Source: Bacillota bacterium
GTDB lineage: Bacteria; Bacillota; Clostridia; Lachnospirales; Lachnospiraceae
Direction of reading: 5' to 3'
DNA length: 64,000 nucleotides
Assembly (NCBI GenBank): GCA_023395555.1
Contig: JAEWYQ010000079.1
Coordinates: 1-64,000 of the forward strand
The notes beneath the pieces were generated by a model. It was not told the DNA's origin and made no database searches. It saw only the letters and a list, made by a program, of their open reading frames with translations. Each line of letters opens with the position of its first letter. Within the stretch, counting starts at the first letter, position 1. Below are positions 16,396-25,419 of this stretch, piece by piece. A program made the translations under genes and the position numbers.

Positions 16396-17792
16396 ATGAT
16401 TCAATTCTTATTTGAGCAAAATATCATTATTTACGCCTTTGCAGGACTCTGCGGACTGGGATTGCTGGTTCGTCTGATTGTAAACCAGGTGTTTAAGAAT
16501 CTGGTTAAGGCGTCGGAAAATCCGGCAGAGGCAAAAAATAAGCTGGTAAAGCTTATAAAAATGAGATTTGAGGCGTGTTATAAGGCAAAAATTGGTGTGA
16601 ATAATGTGGATACATTTGTGGATAAGAATGTATTAAAATATCGATTTTGTGGAATTTTATTATCCACCTGGGACAATTTTGGTGGACAAATTCTTTTCCT
16701 TAATCTCTTAACCGTGCCTGTCAGTGTGGTTTTTGGAGTAACCTTCCGTTGTGGACAAGATAAGATATTACTGACTGGATCTGTGGGAATCTTATCAAGT
16801 GCAATTTTAATTCTTGTGGATAAAAGCATCAATTTATCAGCGAAAAGGAGAATGCTCCACCTGAACCTTCTGGATTATCTGGATAATTTCTGCAAGATAC
16901 GATTGGAGCAGGAGACGTTCTATCCGGAGCTGTATGAGCAGATGCGCCGGGAATATGCCCAGGTAGCAGAAGCCAAGAAACAGGTGGGCACATCTGCCGA
17001 AAGGGCAGAGAGTAGAAGGAGAGAGCGGAGCACAAGCGGGAGGCAAAGCAAAAGAAGGAAGAGGAGAAGAAACTTCAGGCTCAGAGGAAAGAAGAGGAGC
17101 GCCGGAGACTGGAGGAGGCCCGCAGAGAGGAAGAGAGGCGAAGGCAGGAGGAGCGCAGGCAGGCAGCCGCCAAGCGAAGGGAAGAGGAATTGAGGAAGAT
17201 AGAAGAGGAGCGTAAGGCTCTGGAGGCCCGGCAGGCTGAGCTGAAGAAGCTGTCCATGGAAAGCCAGGAAGATAATCAGGCGGAAGATGCCATGGAGAAG
17301 CCTGCTGAAAAACCGGGTAAGAGATATGCGGGGAAGTCATCCGGCAAAGGGGCAGAGGCAGTGACGGAGAAGAAGCAGTCAGGGAAGGTATCAGGGGTTG
17401 AGGAACCGGTGATATCGTCTATGGAAAGGGAGCGGTCTATGGAGGTATCCGCGGAGAAGGAGACCTCTGTGCCAAAAGAGCTTTTCGCAGATAATTCAGC
17501 GGAATTTCCGGCAGAAGACCTTCGGGAAGAGTTGGAGACCCGGGAGAATATCCTACATAGTATGGAACACGATTTAAAGCCCAGCCAGGAAAGAATGGAT
17601 CTGAATAAAGTGTTGCAGGGGCTGGATGAGATTGCCGCAAGCAAGGAGCGGGACCAGCAGGAGAAGAAGCTTCTGGAAAAGGCAGAGAAGAAAGCAGCCA
17701 CGGCTGCCAAAGGAAGCGGAAAGGGCCGGAGCCTGCAGAACAGCCAGGAGGATAAGGTAATAGAAGAGGTTTTAAAAGAATTCTTTGCTTAA
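16396..17792 (+). pseudogene. Membrane protein with long Glu/Arg coiled coil, split by a frameshift
   Basis: The first frame (16396-17193) encodes a hydrophobic N-terminal helix (IIYAFAGLCGLGLLVRLIV), a helix pair at about residues 92-140, then reads into an Arg/Ser-rich tail. In the next frame, open from 17016 to 17792, the same DNA encodes a typical Glu/Lys/Arg coiled coil (KERAEHKREAKQKKEEEKK onward) and an acidic C-terminus. The join fits loss of one base near 17010-17030, where the first frame stops making sense. The two frames joined would give about 464 residues. I see no slippery heptamer, so a mutation or assembly error is likelier than programmed frameshifting. The intact protein would be a cytoplasm-facing scaffold-like protein; the family is not known to me. 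Confidence 0.7.
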
Positions 17793-17870
17793 ATAAATCA
17801 GAAAGAAAAATGATTGAATAATCAGGGCGATTTTGTTAGAATAGAAGAAAAAATGAAAGGAAGGTATCCT

Positions 17871-19220
17871 ATGGCTAACAAAGTTACTTTTGACTATTCG
17901 GTTGCGAAAAAGTTTGTTGCAGATTCTGAAGTAGATATGATTAAGAATGCCACTGTAGCAGCGAAAGACCAACTTATTAATAAGACAGGCGCAGGCAATG
18001 ACTATCTGGGATGGATTGATCTCCCCATCGATTATGACAAGGAGGAATTCGCAAGGATTCAGAAGGCTGCGGCAAAGATCCAGCAGGATTCGGAGGTTCT
18101 GCTGGTAATCGGCATCGGCGGCTCCTACCTTGGCGCCAGAGCTGCCATTGAAGCCTTGAGACACAGTTTTTATAACAGTGTTTCCAAGGAGATCAGAAAG
18201 ACACCGGAGATCTATTTCTGCGGAAATAATATCAGCAGCAATTACATGAATCATCTGATCCAGGTCATCGGGGAGAGAGATTTCTCCATCAACATCATCA
18301 GTAAATCCGGCACTACAACAGAGCCGGCAATCGCGTTTCGCGTATTTAAGAAGCTTCTGAACGAAAGATACGGCAGGCAGGAGGCGGCAAAGAGAATCTA
18401 TGCCACCACGGATAAAGCCCGGGGGGCTCTGAAGAAGCTGGCTACAGAAGAGGGCTATGAAAGCTTTGTGGTGCCCGATGATGTTGGCGGACGTTATTCC
18501 GTGCTTACGGCGGTGGGCCTTCTTCCGATCGCTGTCAGCGGTGCGGATATTGTTCAGCTGATGGAAGGCGCAGCCAGTATGAGAGAGGCTTGTCTCAACC
18601 TGCCCTTTGAAGAGAATGATGCTTTAAAATATGCGGCAGTGCGCAATGTTCTGCTTAGAAAAGGCAAGGGAATAGAGATTCTGGTAAATTATGAACCCTC
18701 CCTGCACTTTGTTTCCGAGTGGTGGAAGCAGCTCTACGGAGAGAGCGAGGGCAAGGATCAGAAGGGAATCTATCCGGCATCCGTTGATTTTACCACAGAT
18801 CTGCATTCCATGGGCCAGTTTATCCAGGATGGACAGAGAACCCTGTTTGAAACCGTAATCAATGTGGAGAAATCAGCGACCGAGATTATTCTGGAGGAAG
18901 AGGAAGTTGATCTGGACGGCTTGAATTATCTTGCAGGCAAGAGTGTGGATTTTGTTAATAAGAGTGCCATGAAGGGGACGCTTCTGGCTCATACCGACGG
19001 CAATGTCCCTAACTTGAGTGTGACCATGCCGGAGCAGAACGAATTCTACCTGGGCGAGCTGTTCTATTTCTTTGAGTTTGCCTGCGGTGTCAGCGGATAT
19101 CTTCTGGGAGTGAATCCTTTTGACCAGCCGGGAGTGGAAAGTTATAAGAAGAATATGTTTGCTTTGCTGGGAAAGCCCGGCTTTGAGGCACAGAGAGAAG
19201 AGCTGCTGAAGAGACTGTAA
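17871..19220 (+). CDS. pgi: Glucose-6-phosphate isomerase
   Basis: This 449-residue enzyme interconverts glucose 6-phosphate and fructose 6-phosphate in glycolysis. It shows the [11 protein letters not shown] sugar-phosphate loop, [11 protein letters not shown], the [16 protein letters not shown] signature, and the C-terminal [14 protein letters not shown] motif with the catalytic Lys. Length is the usual one for Firmicutes. The ATG at 17871 follows AAAGGAAGG; longer frames upstream lack a site. Confidence 0.97.
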   Translation: MANKVTFDYSVAKKFVADSEVDMIKNATVAAKDQLINKTGAGNDYLGWIDLPIDYDKEEFARIQKAAAKIQQDSEVLLVIGIGGSYLGARAAIEALRHSFYNSVSKEIRKTPEIYFCGNNISSNYMNHLIQVIGERDFSINIISKSGTTTEPAIAFRVFKKLLNERYGRQEAAKRIYATTDKARGALKKLATEEGYESFVVPDDVGGRYSVLTAVGLLPIAVSGADIVQLMEGAASMREACLNLPFEENDALKYAAVRNVLLRKGKGIEILVNYEPSLHFVSEWWKQLYGESEGKDQKGIYPASVDFTTDLHSMGQFIQDGQRTLFETVINVEKSATEIILEEEEVDLDGLNYLAGKSVDFVNKSAMKGTLLAHTDGNVPNLSVTMPEQNEFYLGELFYFFEFACGVSGYLLGVNPFDQPGVESYKKNMFALLGKPGFEAQREELLKRL

Positions 19221-19224
19221 ACGG

Positions 19225-19269
19225 GAAAGCTGGAACGCTCCTATGAATTTGAGCTTCCAGCTTTCTTTT
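19225..19269 (+). terminator. pgi terminator
   Basis: Perfect 11-bp stem GAAAGCTGGAA (19225-19235) with TTCCAGCTTTC (19255-19265) and TTTT after it. Confidence 0.85.
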
Positions 19270-19288
19270 ATCGGCCTTATGGAGAACA

Positions 19289-19317
19289 GTCACAATTCAT
19301 AATTTGCAGAGTATAAT
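19289..19317 (+). promoter_or_regulatory. Promoter of a candidate non-coding RNA
   Basis: GTCACA (19289-19294), 17 bases, TATAAT (19312-19317). It directs transcription into a gene-free stretch that ends with a strong terminator. Confidence 0.5.
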
Positions 19318-19324
19318 AATGTAT

Positions 19325-19592
19325 AGATGCCGTATCGGTGCCAGAATAGAAGAGGTGAAAAGGATCGCTAGTGGAGGCCAGATAATGACTGATCCGGAAC
19401 AGTGATGTGGAATGGGGATACATATCTTTGAGAATTCGCAACCGAATCCTTATACCTCATCAAGAGCACGAAGCATTGCTGTTCTGATAACTTACCCGAA
19501 CATTCGGCTGCTTAACATAGATATGACCGGGCTGCCTGCCGTATTTCTTTCCTGATATAGGGAGGGAATGCGGCAGGCAGCCCGGTTTTTTG
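19325..19592 (+). ncRNA. Candidate structured non-coding RNA, class not assigned
   Basis: Between pgi and the opposing hemolysin III gene there is a promoter, no plausible reading frame, and a terminator. Inside, GAACAGTGATG (19397-19407) pairs along 11 positions (two G-U) with CATTGCTGTTC (19474-19484). A smaller stem (GGGGATA/TATACC region) lies within it, and CCGAA/TTCGG (19496-19507) forms a small hairpin on the 3' side. A long rod with an open region and a small 3' hairpin recalls 6S RNA, but I cannot confirm the class. Words of tmRNA, SRP RNA and RNase P RNA are absent. Confidence 0.45.
19526..19592 (+). terminator. Strong Rho-independent terminator of the candidate RNA
   Basis: A perfect 16-bp GC-rich stem (ACCGGGCTGCCTGCCG, 19526-19541, with 19571-19586) continued by weaker pairing inside, followed by six T. 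Confidence 0.92.
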
Positions 19593-19671
19593 CCTGTATG
19601 TCCGATTGTAGTGTACCAAGCCTCTGGGAAATACCCGGCAAGTCTGACGGCGTAAGGTTAAGGGGGTTCGG

Positions 19672-20340
19672 CTAAGGCATAACGGCGATATAGTTGTACA
19701 TCAGGATGAAGTGGCAGATGCTTCCGCCCATAACAAAGAGATGGAAGATCTCATGGGAGCCGAAGTATTTATGCCGGTTGTTGAAGATGGGAAGCTTCAG
19801 GGCGTAGATGATCCCACCGGCGGTATAAATAATTCCGCCGGCCAGCAGCCATACAAAAGCGGCGACAGGCAGAGCGTTAATAATCTGGGTAAAGGCAAGC
19901 ACACAGGTCCAGCCCATGGCAATATATATTACAGAAGAGAACCATTTGGGACAATGCACCCAGAAGCCGGTTACAATAATCCCGATGAGAGCAATACTCC
20001 AGATCAGTACGAGCATAGCCAGACCGGTGCGGCCTCCCAGTGCAATGAGACAGATGGGAGTATAGGTTCCTGCAATCAGAACATAAATCATCATGTGATC
20101 AAATTTCTTGAGCCGGACATGGATCTTTGCAGTCTTTCCAAAGGTATGGTACACTGTACTTGCAACATACAGCAGGATCATGCTGAGTATAAAGATACCA
20201 AGGGAAAGAAGATGGATCGGGCCGGGATGGTGTGCCGCTTTGATAAGAAGCGGAGTTGCAGCAAAGGCGGTCATCAGAGTGCCGATCAGATGAGTAATGG
20301 CGCTGCCGGGATCTTTTGCTTTTACTTTTTTGACTGTCAT
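19672..20340 (-). CDS. Hemolysin III family membrane protein
   Basis: A 222-residue protein with seven hydrophobic helices and the PAQR/hemolysin III (TrhA, YqfA) signatures: ITHLIGTLMTAFA at the first helix, SMILLYVASTVYHTF with the conserved Ser and His, DHMMIYVLIAGTYTP, and GSHEIFHLFVMGGSICHF near the end, which carry the metal-binding His residues. Members act in membrane lipid/energy homeostasis; pore formation is reported only for some. The start ATG follows AGGAGT. An inverted repeat (ACATGTGGTTA ... TAACCTATGT, 20430-20462) lies in its upstream region and may be an operator. Confidence 0.88.
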   Translation of the reverse strand: MTVKKVKAKDPGSAITHLIGTLMTAFAATPLLIKAAHHPGPIHLLSLGIFILSMILLYVASTVYHTFGKTAKIHVRLKKFDHMMIYVLIAGTYTPICLIALGGRTGLAMLVLIWSIALIGIIVTGFWVHCPKWFSSVIYIAMGWTCVLAFTQIINALPVAAFVWLLAGGIIYTAGGIIYALKLPIFNNRHKYFGSHEIFHLFVMGGSICHFILMYNYIAVMP

Positions 20341-20683
20341 AAAATCAACTCCTCGTAATTAATTGTGTTGTGGTTATTAGTATTGCCAAATTCAACAGTA
20401 TAAATGCATGATGTAGAACTGTTAACTTAACATGTGGTTATAAAAACTACGTAACCTATGTTTATATACTACAACAATGCTTTGTAAAATGCAAGAAAAA
20501 ATTTTGTTTTTATTAATTAATGTATTATGATATAATGGAAGCGGAAATGTAAGTCTGCTTGCAATTTTTGCTTGGAGCAAACAACGCCGGACTGCAAGCT
20601 GCTTGTCTTATGTTAGCCGGATCATGAACCTGGTTGCCAATAGCAGAAGGAGCGTGTCTCCGGTGGAAAGGCTGGGGTGTATT
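20341..20683. other. Intergenic stretch with a candidate structured leader for the DUF951 gene
   Basis: The left part is AT-rich with promoter-like TATAAT at about 20531. On the + strand GCTTGCA (20554-20560) can pair with TGCAAGC (about 20592-20598); within that lies TTTGCT/AGCAAA with a three-base loop. I do not recognise a riboswitch class. No gene is supported before 20684. Confidence 0.35.
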
Positions 20684-20881
20684 ATGGATTTAAATCTTGG
20701 GGATATTGTAAGGTTGAAAAAACCGCATCCCTGCGGAAGTTTTGAATGGGAGATTCTCCGGGTGGGGATGGATTTTCGTTTGAAATGCTTGGGCTGCGGG
20801 CATCAGGTAATGCTGCCGCGCAAGCTGGTTGAAAAGAATATGAAACAGGTAAGGAAACCGACGGCTGATGGAACAGAATGA
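20684..20881 (+). CDS. DUF951 family protein
   Basis: A 65-residue protein with the family pattern: MDLNLGDIVRLKKPHPCGS, a central WEILRVGMDFRLKCLGCGH, and MLPRKLVEK. The Cys residues (CGS, CLGC) may bind zinc. DUF951 proteins are small, widely kept in Firmicutes, and without firm function, often predicted to bind nucleic acid. A GGGGTG site precedes the ATG at 20684. It overlaps the next small gene by 14 bases. Confidence 0.85.
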   Translation: MDLNLGDIVRLKKPHPCGSFEWEILRVGMDFRLKCLGCGHQVMLPRKLVEKNMKQVRKPTADGTE

Positions 20882-21131
20882 AATGAGAAGATGCAAGCGC
20901 TGTCTTCTGCAGGATATCGCACCGGAGGAATATCTGGAGCATATGAAAATTTATCTGAACGGGCTGAACGAGGATACGAAAGCGGAGGAGCCTCTCTATC
21001 TTGAGCGGCTGTCCAGATGCCGGGAATGTGAGAATCTGAGAGAGGGAATCTGCCGAATCTGCGGCTGCTTTGTGGAGTTTCGGGCAGCGGTAAAAAGCAA
21101 GGCCTGTCCGGCAATTCATCCCCTGTGGTAA
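20868..21131 (+). CDS. Small Cys-rich protein, DUF6171-like
   Basis: An 87-residue protein with two groups of Cys that look like a zinc ribbon: CKRC at about residues 9-12 and CREC...CRICGC at about 51-66. The fold around LLQDIAPEEYLEHMKIYL resembles short proteins grouped as DUF6171, seen in Lachnospiraceae. It overlaps the DUF951 gene and precedes the HAD phosphatase, so they are likely one transcript. An internal ATG at 20883 is an alternative start. Function unknown. Confidence 0.65.
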   Translation: MEQNEMRRCKRCLLQDIAPEEYLEHMKIYLNGLNEDTKAEEPLYLERLSRCRECENLREGICRICGCFVEFRAAVKSKACPAIHPLW

Positions 21132-21184
21132 AGAAAAGAGCGGATACGGCAAGACCGTGATCCGGCGATATTTTGGAGGTACAG

Positions 21185-21835
21185 ATGAAATATGTATTAC
21201 TGGATCTGGATGGAACGATCACAGATCCCGGAGTTGGAATTACGAAGTCGGTTCAATATGCTCTAAGGTCAAAGGGAATATTTGTCCGGGAGCTGGAAAG
21301 CCTCCACCGGCATATTGGGCCGCCTCTTAAGACTTCTTTTATGGAGTTTTATAATTTTAACGAGGAGGAAGCAGAGGAGCTGGTGTCGAAGTACCGGGAG
21401 TATTTTAAGGATACCGGTATCTATGAGAATCAGGTATACGAAGGGATGGAAGAGCTTTTGAAAAAGCTGCGGGCCGCAGGGAAGAAGCTGATTACCGCGA
21501 CCTCCAAGCCTGAGATTTTTGCCAAAAAGATACTGGAGCACTTTCATCTGGAGCGATACTTTGATGATATCTGCGGTGCTACCCTGGATGAAAGCCGTAT
21601 TGCCAAGGCGGACGTAATCCGCTATGCTCTGGCGAAGAACGGAATTGAGGACCTCTCCCAGGTAGTGATGGTGGGGGACCGGGAGCATGATGTGGAAGGA
21701 GCCCGGAAGGTTGGAATTGCTGCCATCGGGGTGCTCTATGGCTATGGAAGCAGACAGGAGCTGGAGCAGGCCGGAGCAATGCGGCTGGCAGGAACGGTGG
21801 AAGAGCTGTATGATGTGATTATGGATATGGAATGA
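21185..21835 (+). CDS. HAD-family phosphatase, phosphoglycolate phosphatase-like
   Basis: A 216-residue hydrolase with the four HAD motifs: LLDLDGTITD (motif I, nucleophile Asp at residue 6), TATSKPEIF (motif II), Lys in SRIAKADVIRYAL (motif III) and VMVGDREHDVEGA (motif IV). The alpha-helical cap between motifs I and II is of the PGP/PpaX type, so the substrate is probably a small phosphoester such as phosphoglycolate or pyrophosphate. The ATG at 21185 follows GGAGG. Confidence 0.85.
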   Translation: MKYVLLDLDGTITDPGVGITKSVQYALRSKGIFVRELESLHRHIGPPLKTSFMEFYNFNEEEAEELVSKYREYFKDTGIYENQVYEGMEELLKKLRAAGKKLITATSKPEIFAKKILEHFHLERYFDDICGATLDESRIAKADVIRYALAKNGIEDLSQVVMVGDREHDVEGARKVGIAAIGVLYGYGSRQELEQAGAMRLAGTVEELYDVIMDME

Positions 21836-21855
21836 TCAGAAAGGAACTAAGGATT

Positions 21856-22620
21856 ATGAAGCTGGTATCATGGAATGTCAATGGATTGCGATCCTGTATT
21901 GGGAAAGGCTTTGAGGAGTTTTTTAAACAGGCAGATGCAGATATGTTCTGCCTTCAGGAGACGAAGCTGCAGCCGGAGCAGGTAGAAGTGGCTTTTGAGG
22001 GCTATCATCAGTATTTTAACTCGGCGGTGAAAAAAGGATATTCAGGAACTGCCCTTTTTTCAAAGAAGAAACCCATCGGTGTGACCTTTGACATGGGGAT
22101 TGAAAAGCATGACGCGGAAGGCAGGATTATTACTGCGGAATATGAGGATTTTTATCTGGTCACCGTATATACGCCCAATTCCCAGAGGGAGCTGGCCAGA
22201 CTGGATTATCGGATGGAGTGGGAAGAGGATTTCAGGGAGTTCCTGCTTGTTCTGGATCAGAAGAAGCCGGTGGTGGTCTGCGGAGATATGAACGTGGCAC
22301 ATAAGGAAATCGACTTGAAGAATCCGAAGTCGAATAAAAGGAATGCGGGCTTTACCATTGAGGAACGGGATAAGATGACGGCACTGCTGGACAGCGGCTT
22401 CCTTGATACCTTCCGCTATAAATATCCGGACGCAGCGGATGCCTACACCTGGTGGTCCTATATGTTTCATGCCAGAGAGAAGAATGTGGGTTGGCGTATC
22501 GACTATTTTCTGGCGTCGGAGCGTCTGAAGGACCGGATTGAAGACAGCCTGATCTTCAAGGATACCATGGGCAGCGATCATTGTCCCGTGGGGCTTGTTT
22601 TGAAAGATGGAAAGGAATAG
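21856..22620 (+). CDS. xth: Exodeoxyribonuclease III (AP endonuclease)
   Basis: A 254-residue enzyme of the exonuclease III/APE1 group, which cuts DNA 5' to abasic sites in base excision repair. Visible are SWNVNGLRS, FCLQETKLQ with the metal-binding Glu, YTPNSQ, CGDMNVAHKEIDL with the catalytic Asp/Asn, WWSYMFHAREKNVGWRIDYF and the final GSDHCPVGL with the catalytic Asp-His. The ATG at 21856 follows AAGGA. The upstream gene ends 21 bases before. Confidence 0.93.
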   Translation: MKLVSWNVNGLRSCIGKGFEEFFKQADADMFCLQETKLQPEQVEVAFEGYHQYFNSAVKKGYSGTALFSKKKPIGVTFDMGIEKHDAEGRIITAEYEDFYLVTVYTPNSQRELARLDYRMEWEEDFREFLLVLDQKKPVVVCGDMNVAHKEIDLKNPKSNKRNAGFTIEERDKMTALLDSGFLDTFRYKYPDAADAYTWWSYMFHAREKNVGWRIDYFLASERLKDRIEDSLIFKDTMGSDHCPVGLVLKDGKE

Positions 22621-22623
22621 AGA

Positions 22624-23223
22624 ATGAAGCTTTACGATATCACGCAGGAGCTGTTTCATGGGAAGGTATATCCCGGAGATCTGACCCCCTCCTATGACAG
22701 AGTATCGGATCTGACCAGGGGAGCTTCCTATAATCTGACGAATCTGTCCATGGGAGCCCATAATGCGACTCATATTGATGCACCCTTTCATTTCTATAAG
22801 GATGGGAAGACCGTGGAGCAGCTTGAGCTGGCCCGCTGCATCGGACCTTGTTCGGTAATCGAGTTAAGGAACCGGGAAGAGGCGGAATGGAAGCAGAAGC
22901 TGCTGACCAGCCAAAAGAGGCTGCTGATCAAGGGCAATACCGAGATCACCCCGGGGATGGCAAGGCTGCTGAATGAATATGGAATTCTTCTGGTTGGCGT
23001 GGAAACCCAGAGTGTGGGCTCAGAGGACGACACCATGCCGGTGCATCTGGAGCTGTTGGGGCAGGAAGTAGTGCTGCTGGAGGGTATCTGCCTGGAAGGG
23101 GTTGCTCCGGGAGATTATTTTCTCTTTGCCCCGCCGCTGAAGCTGGGAGGATGCGAAGGAGCGCCCTGCAGGGCGATATTGATGGAGATGGGGCACCGAG
23201 AGACCGGAATCGGACCGGATTGA
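22624..23223 (+). CDS. Cyclase family metal-dependent hydrolase
   Basis: A 199-residue member of the cyclase/kynurenine formamidase superfamily. The metal-binding motif appears as MGAHNATHIDAPFHF (family HxGTHxDxPxH, here His-Asn-Ala-Thr-His-x-Asp), so the usual Gly is Ala. The C-terminal segment GVAPGDYFLFAPPLKLGGCEGAPCRAILME is also typical. Members hydrolyse N-formylkynurenine, isatin or cyclic amides; there are no tryptophan-degradation genes near. It follows xth by three bases and is surely co-transcribed. Confidence 0.8.
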   Translation: MKLYDITQELFHGKVYPGDLTPSYDRVSDLTRGASYNLTNLSMGAHNATHIDAPFHFYKDGKTVEQLELARCIGPCSVIELRNREEAEWKQKLLTSQKRLLIKGNTEITPGMARLLNEYGILLVGVETQSVGSEDDTMPVHLELLGQEVVLLEGICLEGVAPGDYFLFAPPLKLGGCEGAPCRAILMEMGHRETGIGPD

Positions 23224-23266
23224 GGAGCATAGTATTGAACTAGAGAAGAATGGAAGGTGGAGTGCG

Positions 23267-24331
23267 ATGGAAGCGATAAGAATAAGAACGGATCAGGCTG
23301 AAGCTGGGATGAAGGCGGCTTCGGACGTGTATAACCCCCAGGGGCAGCTGATAATTCCGAAGGGAACCGTGTTGGACGGACGAACGATTAACCGGCTGCG
23401 GTATTATCATATTTATGGGCTTGTGGTTTATCCCAATGAAGTAAAAGTAGAGCCGGTATCTTATATGGAAATGCTTCGCAGTACACCGGAATTTAAGAAA
23501 TTCAACCGTACTTATGTAGGCTCCATTCAGAATGTGGAGAATAACTTTGGCGGCCTTCTGGAGGGCGGTCAGGAATTTGATCCCGGTAAGCTGCTGGCAG
23601 AGACAGAGCGTATCTTGTCAGAGGGAAGAAACGGGGCCCATATTCTGGAGATGCTCCACGGCATTCGAAATTATGACGATTTAACCTATGTACATGGTCT
23701 GAATGTATCTCTAATCTGCAATGTCTTCGGCAACTGGCTGAAGCTTCCCAAGGAAGACATCCGGATTCTGACCATTGCCGGCCTGCTGCATGACATCGGC
23801 AAGATGCTGATACCCTCAGAGATTATATCAAAGGCGGGTAAGCTGACACCGGAAGAATATAAGATTGTTAAGACTCATGCCATGAAGGGCTTTCAGGTGC
23901 TGAAGGATTTTCCTGTGGACATGAGGGTAAAATATGCGGCTCTGATGCATCATGAGAGATGTGACGGAAGCGGCTATCCTAACGGCTTTGTGGCGGAGCA
24001 AATCGATGAATTTGCAAAAATTATTGCAATTGCCGATGTCTACGATGCCATGACCTCAAGCCGCCGCTACCGCAATGCCATCAGTCCTTTCGATGTAATT
24101 GCGGAATTTGAGAAGGATGGCTTCCTGAAATTTGATCCGGGATACCTGATGGTCTTCCTGGAGCGGATGGTAGAGTCCTACATCCACAATATGGTACGCC
24201 TCAGTGATGGGCGGGAAGGCGAGGTTATCATGATTAACCGTCTCTCCCTGTCCCGTCCGGTGGTAAAGGTGGGAGATGCTTATGTGGATCTGTCCAAGGA
24301 GAGAAAGCTCTCCATCAAAGAAGTAATTTAA
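23267..24331 (+). CDS. HD-GYP domain protein, probable cyclic-di-GMP phosphodiesterase
   Basis: A 354-residue protein. The N-terminal 130 residues are not a known sensor domain to me (it begins with a GMKAASDVYNPQGQLIIPKG strand pattern often found before HD-GYP). The HD-GYP domain has LLHDIGKMLIP (about residue 174), HHERCDGSGYPNG and IADVYDAMTSSRRYR, all with canonical residues, so hydrolysis of cyclic di-GMP is expected. No membrane helix is seen. It stands 43 bases after the cyclase gene with its own GGAAGG site. Confidence 0.88.
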   Translation: MEAIRIRTDQAEAGMKAASDVYNPQGQLIIPKGTVLDGRTINRLRYYHIYGLVVYPNEVKVEPVSYMEMLRSTPEFKKFNRTYVGSIQNVENNFGGLLEGGQEFDPGKLLAETERILSEGRNGAHILEMLHGIRNYDDLTYVHGLNVSLICNVFGNWLKLPKEDIRILTIAGLLHDIGKMLIPSEIISKAGKLTPEEYKIVKTHAMKGFQVLKDFPVDMRVKYAALMHHERCDGSGYPNGFVAEQIDEFAKIIAIADVYDAMTSSRRYRNAISPFDVIAEFEKDGFLKFDPGYLMVFLERMVESYIHNMVRLSDGREGEVIMINRLSLSRPVVKVGDAYVDLSKERKLSIKEVI

Positions 24332-24334
24332 GGT

Positions 24335-24670
24335 CTATACGAATACATTTTGAACCAGTACCATGTAGATAAGAGCACCCCCTCCGATGCTGAGCAGGGT
24401 GTTCTTTTTCCATAAGTGCAGCAGGACAATGGCCAGAATACTGACGGCTTCCGGGAGTGCATAGGGAGACTTGAGGAGGGAGATATCCTTAAGGCAGTAG
24501 ATTACCAGCATTCCGATGATGGTAAAGGGAAGGATATCCGCCAGATATTTCATATATTTTGGGATGGGCTTATTCTCGGGGAACAGAAGAAAGGGCAGGG
24601 CCCGGGTAAGCAAGGTTCCCAGAGATACAATTATAAAAAAGATGATTAACTGCGGTGTGGTATAGTTCAT
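24335..24670 (-). CDS. azlD: Branched-chain amino acid exporter small subunit AzlD
   Basis: A 111-residue protein with four hydrophobic helices, containing SLGTLLTRALPFLLFPEN and YCLKDISLL, characteristic of AzlD. It works with AzlC to export branched-chain amino acids or analogues. I start it at the ATG at 24670, which overlaps the azlC stop codon by four bases; a longer frame upstream reads through azlC antisense of no meaning. Confidence 0.88.
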   Translation of the reverse strand: MNYTTPQLIIFFIIVSLGTLLTRALPFLLFPENKPIPKYMKYLADILPFTIIGMLVIYCLKDISLLKSPYALPEAVSILAIVLLHLWKKNTLLSIGGGALIYMVLVQNVFV

Positions 24671-25365
24671 TGCTTCCTCTCCCGTTCCATAGGTTTCTTC
24701 AAAATTGTGACGCATAGCAGGATACAGATCATGGATGGAATAATAAAATCCGAGGCTCCGAACAGAAGCCGGCACACTATGGCGCTGAGAATGCCGATGA
24801 GGGCGGGCAGGTGGTTGGAGGTCTGCCTCCATTGATTGATCAGGATCACGACAAAGAGTGCGGTCAGCACAAAATCAATTCCCCTGGTATTAATAGTCAG
24901 CAGGCTTCCCAGGACACCGCCCAGGACGGAGCCGAGGACCCAGTAGGTGTGATCCAGAAGGGATACGAACAGATAAAACCATCGTTTCTCCACTCCCTCC
25001 GGGATATTGGCGGAGCACAGGATGGAAAAGCTCTCATCCGTCAGGGAGAAGATGAGATAGGGCTTCATTCTGCCGGTTCCCCGGTAGGCGTTGAGCATGG
25101 AGATGCCATAGAAGATATGCCTTGCATTGACAGCGATGGTCATCAGAAAAGCGCCGAGAGGATCGAAACCGACAGCCAGAAGGGCAACGGTCACAAACTG
25201 CATGGAACCGGCATAAACAAAGACACTGGCCAGAATGATCCAAAAGAGGGAGAAGCCCTTGTCATTCATGAGAATGCCGTAGGCTGTTCCAAGGACAAGG
25301 TATCCGGTAAGAACAGGGATGGTATGCGGAAAAGCAGCCTTAAGGGCTGCTGAGTGCTGCTTCAT
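24667..25365 (-). CDS. azlC: Branched-chain amino acid exporter large subunit AzlC
   Basis: A 232-residue polytopic membrane protein with AzlC signatures: HTIPVLTGYLVLGTAYGIL at the first helix, YAGSMQFVTVALL, and ARHIFYGISML. It forms the exporter with the overlapping azlD gene. The start ATG follows AAGGAG on the minus strand. No regulator of the AzlB type is adjacent. Confidence 0.9.
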   Translation of the reverse strand: MKQHSAALKAAFPHTIPVLTGYLVLGTAYGILMNDKGFSLFWIILASVFVYAGSMQFVTVALLAVGFDPLGAFLMTIAVNARHIFYGISMLNAYRGTGRMKPYLIFSLTDESFSILCSANIPEGVEKRWFYLFVSLLDHTYWVLGSVLGGVLGSLLTINTRGIDFVLTALFVVILINQWRQTSNHLPALIGILSAIVCRLLFGASDFIIPSMICILLCVTILKKPMERERKQ

Positions 25366-25419
25366 AATGTATGCTCCTTAGACATGTAAAGTAGTGGCCA
25401 GGCGGTAATGGCGGCCTTA

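Noticed and set aside
17000..17040. Programmed -1 frameshift
   Set aside because: No X-XXY-YYZ heptamer or following pseudoknot is visible around the shift, so mutation or read error is simpler.
19711..20358. Plus-strand frame of 215 codons
   Set aside because: Antisense of the hemolysin III gene, whose helices and His motifs are clear.
22060..22791. Minus-strand frame of 243 codons
   Set aside because: Antisense of exonuclease III and the start of the cyclase gene, both of which are clear. No motifs.
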